A stretch of 5,028 nt of DNA from Flavobacteriales bacterium UBA7443 (GTDB taxonomy: Bacteria; Bacteroidota; Bacteroidia; Flavobacteriales_D; Sanyastnellaceae). The translations under genes and the position numbers were made by a program. The notes under the pieces are model-generated. The model saw only the letters and a program-made list of their open reading frames with translations. It was not told the DNA's origin and searched no databases. Location of the stretch: contig DLQB01000036.1 of NCBI GenBank assembly GCA_002477505.1, forward strand, positions 1-5,028, read 5' to 3'. Positions within the stretch are counted from its first letter, which is position 1. The number at the start of each line of letters is the position of its first letter. Shown in pieces: positions 1 to 5,028 of the stretch.

Positions 1-86
1 TGGCCGAACGTAGCGAGTCGATTTTGGCTTTGCAATGCACCACAGAAGATGAATACTGCACACAAAGGGGAAAGTAACTTGCGCAT
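1..86 (-). CDS. Partial secreted protein, N-terminus only
   Basis: Reading leftward from the ATG at 84-86, the frame stays open to the window edge, giving 28 complete codons. The peptide starts MRKLLSPLCAVFIFCGAL and continues QSQNRLATFG. This is a textbook signal peptide: a basic start (MRK), a hydrophobic core of about 14 residues, then a short polar region with likely cleavage near LQS|QN. There is no lipobox cysteine, so the product should be cut by signal peptidase I and be periplasmic, outer-membrane or secreted. A well-spaced Bacteroidota-type promoter lies directly upstream (106-136), which supports this start and implies a leader of only about 13 bases. The gene is divergent from the GH16 lipoprotein gene. 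The function cannot be told because the mature part lies outside the window. Confidence 0.72.
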   Translation of the reverse strand, partial: MRKLLSPLCAVFIFCGALQSQNRLATFG

Positions 87-99
87 GGTTTCAAATTTC

Positions 100-118
100 A
101 AGTGTCAAAATTACACTT
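100..118. repeat. Imperfect 19-bp dyad over the leftward promoter, candidate operator
   Basis: AAGTGT (100-105) and ACACTT (113-118) are exact inverted repeats of 6 bp around a 7-base spacer. The dyad is centred on base 109 and covers the leftward -7 element (106-113) and the predicted start point. Its place is typical of a repressor site. It could also be chance symmetry in AT-rich DNA, since the arms are short. Confidence 0.35.
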
Positions 119-136
119 TTCATTGAGGTGCGCAAA
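106..136 (-). promoter_or_regulatory. Bacteroidota-type promoter for the leftward secreted-protein gene
   Basis: On the minus strand, TTTG (136-133) is followed after 19 bases by TAATTTTG (113-106). This matches the known Bacteroidota primary-sigma consensus of a -33 TTTG and a -7 TAnnTTTG at about 19-base spacing. Transcription would start near 99-101, about 13 bases before the ATG at 86. Both elements and the spacing are seen directly; activity is inferred. Confidence 0.62.
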
Positions 137-179
137 TTGACGTGCTCGAAACCGCTAATGATTGGGTACAAGGGAATTC

Positions 180-206
180 TTTTGTGGAATTGCTGCTCTA
201 TCTTTG
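180..206 (+). promoter_or_regulatory. Candidate promoter for the GH16 lipoprotein gene
   Basis: TATCTTTG at 199-206 is an exact match to the Bacteroidota -7 element TAnnTTTG. The nearest upstream TTTTG (180-184) leaves only 14 bases between the elements instead of about 19, so the -33 match is poor. Transcription would start near 211-213, leaving a leader of about 12 bases before GTG 225 and excluding the earlier TTG codons at 162 and 204 as starts. It is the only TAnnTTTG on this strand in the divergent region. Confidence 0.38.
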
Positions 207-224
207 TCTAAAAGACACTCAACC

Positions 225-1400
225 GTGAAATTCCAACACCTTCCCTTTGTCCTCATTGCGTGTCTAGTCCTCTTCTCTTGTGATAAAGATGAAGCCAATG
301 GTGCCGTTCCTGAAGTCCTTCTCCCCATCAACATCAGTCAACTGGAAAATGAGGAGAATACCCTCTTCGAATTCCCAATTGTATTGAGCGTTGGCACCGA
401 TAGAGAAGTTACAGTAACCTATGAAGTAAAGCCGATCACGGCGACCGAAGGGGAAGATTACATCGCTGATGCCGGAACGATTGTTTTTCTTGCAGGCACC
501 ACGGCTGCATCCATTGACATCGAAATCATTGTGGATGAGTTCGCTGAAGAAGACGAACAATTCCGAGTGGTCTTGACGAGCTCATCCAACGGATTGATTG
601 CAAATGGCTTGCAAGAGGCCATTGGCACCATACGCAATGACGACACCGTGATCCAGGTCTCGAATGAAGGCTATGAAGCGGCAAACGAATACCCTGGACG
701 CACGCTGGTTTGGTCCGATGAGTTTGACGCCAGCCAAATCAATCCGCAACATTGGACTTATGATTTGGGGGCTTCGGGATGGGGCAACCAAGAATTGCAG
801 AATTACACCTCCAATTCTGAAAACTCATACGTATCCAATGGCAACCTGATGATTGTCGCCAAAAAAAACGGTTCACAATACACCTCGGCACGGCTCAAAT
901 CCATCGGGCTCCAAGAATACCAATACGGTCGAATCGATGTCCGTGCCATTTTGCCTTTCGGACAAGGGATTTGGCCAGCGATCTGGATGCTGGGAGCAAA
1001 CTTCCCAAGCGCAGGATGGCCGGCTTGCGGGGAAATCGACATCATGGAGCTCATTGGATCAAGTCCAAGCAGCATCCACGGAACGGTTCATTTTGGCAAC
1101 AGTTACCCCCAGCACCAATACACGGGAGGCAGTCGATACCTTTCGGGCGGTCAAACGTTTGCGGATGAATTCCACGTTTTTTCCATTGACTGGGACGAAA
1201 ATGGAATCACCTGGTTGCTCGATGACCAACCCTTTTATTCGGTCGACAACAGCGTTTCCGGGAATCAAAACTACCCATTTGACAACCCGTTCTTCTTCAT
1301 CTTAAACGTAGCCGTGGGCGGCCAATGGCCCGGCTATCCCAATGCCACCACAACGTTTCCTCAGTTCATGGCGGTGGACTACGTTCGGGTGTATCAATGA
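225..1400 (+). CDS. Surface lipoprotein: Calx-beta domain plus GH16 beta-glucanase (laminarinase-type)
   Basis: Predicted endo-acting beta-glucanase, most likely cutting beta-1,3-glucan such as laminarin. The frame opens at TTG 162 but has no in-frame ATG before the signal peptide. GTG 225 is chosen because it gives an ideal 18-residue lipoprotein signal ending LVLFS before Cys19 and lies just after a TAnnTTTG element; TTG 204 remains possible. From GTG the protein has 391 residues. After Cys19 comes DKDE, resembling the K-(D/E)2 surface-export signal of Bacteroidota lipoproteins. Residues about 33-143 look like a Calx-beta domain (TEGEDY, then a closing GTIRNDD). Residues about 160-391 are GH16: GWGNQELQNYT, WPAIWML, the active-site EIDIME (Glu270 nucleophile, Asp272, Glu275 acid/base) and the usual ending DYVRVYQ. 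The extra Met in EIDIME is the beta-bulge form seen in laminarinases. No type IX secretion tail is present. The GH16 fold is near certain; the exact substrate is inferred. Confidence 0.93.
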   Translation: MKFQHLPFVLIACLVLFSCDKDEANGAVPEVLLPINISQLENEENTLFEFPIVLSVGTDREVTVTYEVKPITATEGEDYIADAGTIVFLAGTTAASIDIEIIVDEFAEEDEQFRVVLTSSSNGLIANGLQEAIGTIRNDDTVIQVSNEGYEAANEYPGRTLVWSDEFDASQINPQHWTYDLGASGWGNQELQNYTSNSENSYVSNGNLMIVAKKNGSQYTSARLKSIGLQEYQYGRIDVRAILPFGQGIWPAIWMLGANFPSAGWPACGEIDIMELIGSSPSSIHGTVHFGNSYPQHQYTGGSRYLSGGQTFADEFHVFSIDWDENGITWLLDDQPFYSVDNSVSGNQNYPFDNPFFFILNVAVGGQWPGYPNATTTFPQFMAVDYVRVYQ

Positions 1401-1420
1401 AAAAGGGGCGCTGACTGCCC
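1400..1420 (-). terminator. Small possible intrinsic terminator for the receptor gene
   Basis: Read leftward, GGGC (1420-1417), a 7-base loop and GCCC (1409-1406) form a 4-bp GC stem, followed by one C and TTTTT (1404-1400). It sits about 10 bases past the receptor stop codon in the 29-base gap between convergent genes. The stem is short, so termination may be weak. On the plus strand there is no U run, so it would not serve the GH16 gene. Confidence 0.33.
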
Positions 1421-1429
1421 TCGATCGGT

Positions 1430-3709
1430 TTACCTCGTCCAAGCCAATTTGACAAACAATCTCCGTTGTTCCGTTGGGGCGTATATCCTCGAGGCGTCGA
1501 ATTCGTCACTGAACGGAGCATCCGGTGCAATGATGGGACGCTTCTGAACCGTATTCGTCAGGTTTTTAACACCGATGGTCAACGTGTTCTTACCTTCTGA
1601 ATTTTCCGAGTTTCGGGGGCACCACGATCGAAATACACTCAAATGCAGCAATTGAAACGCCTCGCTCCGTTCTGGCTCATCTGCGTCATAATAAGGCAAG
1701 CGCATGGCCCCCACATGCTGCCCAGATAGATTAACTCCCCCGTTCCCCCATCGGTAGCCTCCTCCGAAATTGGCCGTGACATTTGGCGCAAACTCAATGT
1801 CCTCTGCCCATCGCCAAGCCCCGTTCGACCATGGATTTTTGGAACCCTCCAGCAATTGAGAGCGCAACACCGTCGCTCCCAACGAACACGACCAACCGCT
1901 GGCTCCTGTCAGCAGAGCATCTCCACCAAATCCTCGGTTCCAGCCGATTCCGTCAATGTTGCGGTAAACAATCGCATTTGGAAGACTATCGTAATCGGCA
2001 TAAATCCGATCGGTGAACAGCGTCGAAAAAACATGCCCCGAAACAGTAGCAGTGTACGTATCATCGCCCGTGCTCCAGCTTCCACTCAAGTTGACGTTCC
2101 AACTGGACTCAGGCCGCAATCCACGATCGGGCTGCACTACGGATCGGGAGCCGTCAAGCGCCGCATGCTCCTCCGTGAACAAATGCACCCTGCGGTATCC
2201 CCGCCCAGCATTCAGTCGGACATCCACAACGTGGGAAGGTGACCATTTGAAGTTGATCCTTGGCGCCACAACCACCGCAGCGTTGGAAGGCTTTTCAATG
2301 CGAAGACCGTGAATCCAAGAAATGCGCTTTTGCTCAGAACCAGCCGCCTTCGAAGCACCCGTGTGCTCCACATAGAGTGCCGGAACTAGAACATTCATGT
2401 CCGATGCAGCGGGTGTCTCGTCGCTGTATTTGTCCCACATCAAACTCATTCCCCCTGTGATGCGCCTGTTCTCCTTCCAACTCCATCCCGTATGAAAGGC
2501 TTCTGCGTTGGCAGTGAATTCACGTGCATTGAAATTGGTCTGCCCGTAGGTGGAGCGCTGATCATGAAAAGAAAATCCCCCTTGATAGGTCATGCCTTCG
2601 TTGCCCTTCGGCGCGCCGCCCAACAGCCACTCGCCCCGAAATAAGTCAATGCGTTCGCCATAACGATTGTTGCCCCCTCGGTCCGCTTCTTCGAAATCCA
2701 ATGCACCGCCAAAGCGCTTTTCGGCAAATCCGCGCAGGGTGGTGCGCCAATGCCTCCGGTCTGTACTGCGCTGATGACGGAGCGTCCCAACCACTCGCTC
2801 AATGGTGGGCGCATCGGTCATGCCATCGCCATTGCCATCCAATCGTCGGCCCATGTGATGCGCATCCAAGCCCAATTGCCATGGTGCTTCACTCGGACCC
2901 CAGCCTGCAGCTGCTGTGAGCGTGAGCCGCTGATGGCTGTCCAAACCCAAGCTTCCTGATGACGTTCCCGAACGCAAAGGAGCCAACACCACGTTGATGA
3001 CGCCTCCAACTGCTTGGCTACCAAAACGAGCACTTGCTGGCCCTTGAATGACTTCAACCTGTTGGATCATTGTCAACGGAATACCATCCAATGCATATGC
3101 GGACGCGAGCCCCCCTAACAATGGAACTCCATCAATGAGCATCAAGGTATATACGCCTTCCAAACCGTTGATGTGAATGTCATTGGTTCCACAAATTCCA
3201 CAGGCGATGGTCTCCCGGATTCCGTTGCTAAAATCCAGCGCTTCCGTAGCGTCGTCTGCAGGAATTTCGCGCAAAGCTCTGCCGGCCAGAACGTTTGTCC
3301 GAATGGGACTCTCCTTCAGCTTCATGGCCGAAAGACTACCTACAACGGTCGCACCGCCCAGCACAAAGGTATTTTCTTCGAGTTGGACCGTATGGCTTTC
3401 AGACGAACCGCAGGCCAAGCTCCCTTCCCAAGATTGAAATCCCAATGCGCTGATTTGCACCCGCTGAGGAAGTCGCTCCGCTTGCGAAATGCGACCGGAC
3501 CAAATGCCATTGGCATCGGTTGCCCCGAAGGGCACGCCGTTCAGTAAAAGTGAAGCGTTCGGAATGGATCCGCCAATGCTGCTCACAGCGATCGTGCATT
3601 GGGCGCTTGCAAACTGGGCACCCAACGAAAAAATGACAAAAACGAAAAGGGAACGCCTGCAATAGGCGGCCATGGTTATCCACCGGCACTTTGCTCCTGA
3701 ATTTTTCAT
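1430..3709 (-). CDS. TonB-dependent outer-membrane receptor with CxxC plug
   Basis: Outer-membrane beta-barrel importer powered by TonB. From ATG 3709 it has 759 residues. Residues 1-36 form a signal peptide with hydrophobic core SLFVFVIFSLGAQF and cleavage ASA|Q. Residues about 37-112 look like a carboxypeptidase-regulatory-like beta-sandwich (DANGIWSG, ISALGFQSWEG), common on Bacteroidota receptors, followed by a TonB-box-like FVLGGATVVG (115-124). The plug spans about 132-242, with INGLEGVYTLMLIDGVPL and VEVIQGPASARFGSQAVGG, and carries CGIC at 170-173. The rest is barrel, including a DGNGDGMTD loop (291-299) and VKNLTN near the end; the last residues are LFVKLAWTR. Length fits the siderophore/vitamin/metal receptor class, not the roughly 1000-residue SusC class, and there is no SusD here. 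ATG 3673 is an alternative start giving 747 residues and a 24-residue signal peptide. The ligand is unknown. The gene follows the acylase gene by 56 bases on the same strand. Confidence 0.93.
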   Translation of the reverse strand: MKNSGAKCRWITMAAYCRRSLFVFVIFSLGAQFASAQCTIAVSSIGGSIPNASLLLNGVPFGATDANGIWSGRISQAERLPQRVQISALGFQSWEGSLACGSSESHTVQLEENTFVLGGATVVGSLSAMKLKESPIRTNVLAGRALREIPADDATEALDFSNGIRETIACGICGTNDIHINGLEGVYTLMLIDGVPLLGGLASAYALDGIPLTMIQQVEVIQGPASARFGSQAVGGVINVVLAPLRSGTSSGSLGLDSHQRLTLTAAAGWGPSEAPWQLGLDAHHMGRRLDGNGDGMTDAPTIERVVGTLRHQRSTDRRHWRTTLRGFAEKRFGGALDFEEADRGGNNRYGERIDLFRGEWLLGGAPKGNEGMTYQGGFSFHDQRSTYGQTNFNAREFTANAEAFHTGWSWKENRRITGGMSLMWDKYSDETPAASDMNVLVPALYVEHTGASKAAGSEQKRISWIHGLRIEKPSNAAVVVAPRINFKWSPSHVVDVRLNAGRGYRRVHLFTEEHAALDGSRSVVQPDRGLRPESSWNVNLSGSWSTGDDTYTATVSGHVFSTLFTDRIYADYDSLPNAIVYRNIDGIGWNRGFGGDALLTGASGWSCSLGATVLRSQLLEGSKNPWSNGAWRWAEDIEFAPNVTANFGGGYRWGNGGVNLSGQHVGAMRLPYYDADEPERSEAFQLLHLSVFRSWCPRNSENSEGKNTLTIGVKNLTNTVQKRPIIAPDAPFSDEFDASRIYAPTEQRRLFVKLAWTR

Positions 3710-3765
3710 CAAGGCAAAAATAAAGATTTAATCTCGCCTAAAAAAACCCAAATTTTCACCAACAA
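3710..3765. other. AT-rich spacer between acylase and receptor genes
   Basis: This 56-base gap holds a run of seven T on the minus strand (3747-3741) but no GC-rich stem before it, so no intrinsic terminator for the acylase gene can be supported. It is too short for a cobalamin or similar large riboswitch. Read-through from acylase to receptor is therefore plausible, perhaps with an added internal promoter. Confidence 0.5.
3715..3722 (-). promoter_or_regulatory. Candidate -7 element upstream of the receptor gene
   Basis: TATTTTTG (3722-3715, minus strand) matches the Bacteroidota -7 consensus TAnnTTTG. The nearest TTTG upstream (3752-3749) is 26 bases away, too far for the usual spacing of about 19. 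If active, transcription would begin near 3708-3710, which would favour ATG 3673 as the translation start or a nearly leaderless ATG 3709. The surrounding DNA is AT-rich, so a chance match is quite possible. Confidence 0.28.
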
Positions 3766-5028
3766 CTAGTCCCGTGGAGTCAAACGCGATACCGCAAATT
3801 GATGGGATTCGATGTCTGCTCGATCCATCCTTTGTTTGCGAAACTGACCCGCATGGTAAAGCGGTGCTTGATTGGCATAGAAATCGCTGAATGGATTGCC
3901 CGACTGTCCCGTAGGCAAAATACTTTCGGAATTACCGACATCTGCGAAATCCAACGAAATACGCATGGATGGACCGGAGAACACTTCAAAATCCACTTCT
4001 TTTTTCAACTTGAACTCATACTTGTTCAAGGCATCTTTCGCCGCTGGAAGGGAAATCGCTCCGATGCTGAGCCAGTCCCCAATGATTGGAACACTGGACA
4101 TCGCATGCCGGTGCGTGACCTGGTGCAATCGGTCATAATGCCAATCGGCGGTATCCGCACCCAAGGCCTCCAGCAAGTCAACGCGAGCAGCGCGAAGCGC
4201 CACAGCGACGATCTCAGCAGCGCTTTCGACATTGGATGTTCGCACATCATCCCACCAAGGAGAATCGGCGTTTGCAAGCAGCCTCGGAAAGGTGTTTTCA
4301 CTGACAATGGTCCTGTGAAACGCTTCAAACTTCTCATCAGCGGTGCCATCGGTCGCATGTTGATCAAACTCATCTGCCATCGCCCCTTCAATGGTTCGGT
4401 ACATCCAGCGGTAATAAAGTGTAGGTGCAATCTGATGCCCAAGGTGACTGCCATTCCAATCCTCCATGAAGGGCTCCACCTGCTCGCCTGCTTCCTGCGC
4501 CATTGCCACCATCATCGCTGCATTTTTGGGGTAAACAAGGGAATGATGATCGAGCTGAATCGATTGCGCATCCGCTACTGTCCAATCCGCCTTGGACGTG
4601 GAGAGCGCTTCTACAATTCCAGTTGCACGAGTGTTTCCCGAGTAATAGTGTCCCGGATAACGCATGGTGTCCCGGGGTTCAGGAGCATTGTTCGCAGAGT
4701 AAACGTAGCCACACGTAGGATTGACCGATTGCGGATTCTGATCAAACCCATGCCAACCTTGGACGTCATTTGCTGCATCTCGGCCATCGATCAATGTTTT
4801 TGTATCCACATCTGGGGAGCGCATAGGCAGCTTTGCACTCGCCCACCAGGCGATGTTTCCTGCTGAGTCGCCGTACATCAGATTCAGTCCCGGCGCATGA
4901 ACCAGCGAGGCCGAATGTTGGAATTCGGACATATTCGATGCTCGTGAGAATCCATAAAATGCTTCATGCATCAAATTTTCCGGGTACTGTGTATACGTCC
5001 ACCACATGGCCACATCCTCTTCGATGAG
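3766..5028 (-). CDS. Penicillin acylase-family amidohydrolase (peptidase S45), C-terminal part
   Basis: The frame is open from the right window edge to TAG at 3766-3768, giving 420 visible residues; the true start lies outside, and the in-frame GTG at 5011-5013 is internal. This corresponds to most of the beta chain of an Ntn-hydrolase that cuts amide bonds (beta-lactam side chains, acyl-homoserine lactones or acyl-peptides in characterised members). Counting from the edge, YGDSAGNIAWWASAKLP (52-68) matches the region around the NGNIGY motif of the E. coli enzyme; GYVYSANNAPEP (107-118) carries Asn113/Asn114, aligned by eye with the oxyanion-hole Asn of that enzyme; GNTRATGIVEAL (131-142) holds the Arg that follows it. 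The C-terminal hallmark is PTGQSGNPFSDFY (372-384), then QAPLYHAGQF. The catalytic N-terminal Ser, alpha chain, spacer and signal peptide are upstream and unseen. Family members are usually exported to the periplasm. The substrate cannot be told from this part. Confidence 0.92.
   Translation of the reverse strand, partial: LIEEDVAMWWTYTQYPENLMHEAFYGFSRASNMSEFQHSASLVHAPGLNLMYGDSAGNIAWWASAKLPMRSPDVDTKTLIDGRDAANDVQGWHGFDQNPQSVNPTCGYVYSANNAPEPRDTMRYPGHYYSGNTRATGIVEALSTSKADWTVADAQSIQLDHHSLVYPKNAAMMVAMAQEAGEQVEPFMEDWNGSHLGHQIAPTLYYRWMYRTIEGAMADEFDQHATDGTADEKFEAFHRTIVSENTFPRLLANADSPWWDDVRTSNVESAAEIVAVALRAARVDLLEALGADTADWHYDRLHQVTHRHAMSSVPIIGDWLSIGAISLPAAKDALNKYEFKLKKEVDFEVFSGPSMRISLDFADVGNSESILPTGQSGNPFSDFYANQAPLYHAGQFRKQRMDRADIESHQFAVSRLTPRD

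Noticed and set aside
853..1305. 150-codon open frame on the plus strand inside the GH16 gene
   Set aside because: It overlaps the catalytic domain, whose motifs are intact in the main frame. Its translation is low-complexity and Ser/Thr/Lys-rich without known motifs.
1330..1400. Type IX secretion C-terminal domain on the GH16 protein
   Set aside because: The protein ends within the GH16 fold at DYVRVYQ, and its lipoprotein signal explains export.
3173..3547. 124-codon plus-strand open frame opposite the receptor N-terminus and plug
   Set aside because: The minus strand here encodes well-conserved plug motifs; the plus-strand peptide shows no domain, signal peptide or promoter.
3596..3604. 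Possible lipobox at ASAQC in the receptor
   Set aside because: Gln directly before Cys does not fit a lipobox, while ASA|Q is an ideal signal peptidase I site, and beta-barrel receptors are not normally lipidated.
3741..3747. Run of seven T on the minus strand as a terminator for the acylase gene
   Set aside because: No GC-rich inverted repeat precedes it, so an intrinsic terminator is not supported.
3710..3765. Riboswitch (for example cobalamin) upstream of the receptor gene
   Set aside because: The gap is only 56 bases, AT-rich and without stable paired elements; a cobalamin riboswitch needs far more sequence.
3799..4866. Open reading frame of 355 codons on the plus strand, antisense to the acylase gene
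   Set aside because: Its codons are in exact register with those of the acylase, so its stops could only come from TTA, CTA or TCA codons in the sense gene, which are scarce here. The translation is rich in Arg, Cys, His and Ile, has no recognisable domain, and the opposite strand encodes a clear conserved family.

Overview
The window looks like chromosomal DNA from a Bacteroidota bacterium, probably a free-living or marine flavobacterial relative with GC near 50% by eye. Four things point there: promoter elements of the Bacteroidota type (TAnnTTTG with an upstream TTTG), a lipoprotein whose residues after the lipid-carrying cysteine resemble the Bacteroidota surface-export signal, a TonB-dependent receptor with an N-terminal carboxypeptidase-regulatory-like domain, and no clear Shine-Dalgarno sites. 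This assignment is an inference from gene content, not a phylogenetic placement.

Layout from left to right. Bases 1-86 hold the first 28 codons of a leftward gene with a clear signal peptide; the rest lies outside the window. Bases 87-224 are a divergent regulatory region with a well-spaced promoter for the leftward gene, a dyad over its -7 element, and a weaker promoter candidate for the rightward gene. Bases 225-1400 encode a rightward secreted lipoprotein with a Calx-beta domain and a glycoside hydrolase family 16 (laminarinase-type) catalytic domain. A 29-base gap with a small possible terminator separates its end from the convergent, leftward TonB-dependent receptor gene (1430-3709). Upstream of the receptor and on the same strand is the C-terminal half of a penicillin acylase-family (Ntn-hydrolase, peptidase S45) gene, which runs off the right edge.

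How the genes may work together. The GH16 lipoprotein probably cuts beta-1,3-glucan (or a related beta-glucan) at the cell surface. It has no SusC/SusD pair beside it in this window, so it is not in a visible classical polysaccharide utilization locus. The acylase and receptor lie in tandem 56 bases apart with no convincing terminator between them and may be co-transcribed. One hypothesis is that the acylase trims an amide-linked ligand that the receptor imports, but the sequence alone does not identify the ligand. No RNA gene, insertion sequence, CRISPR array or other mobile element was seen. Nothing here is clearly a new system; the best leads are the acylase/receptor pairing, the CxxC-containing plug of the receptor, and the compact divergent control region.
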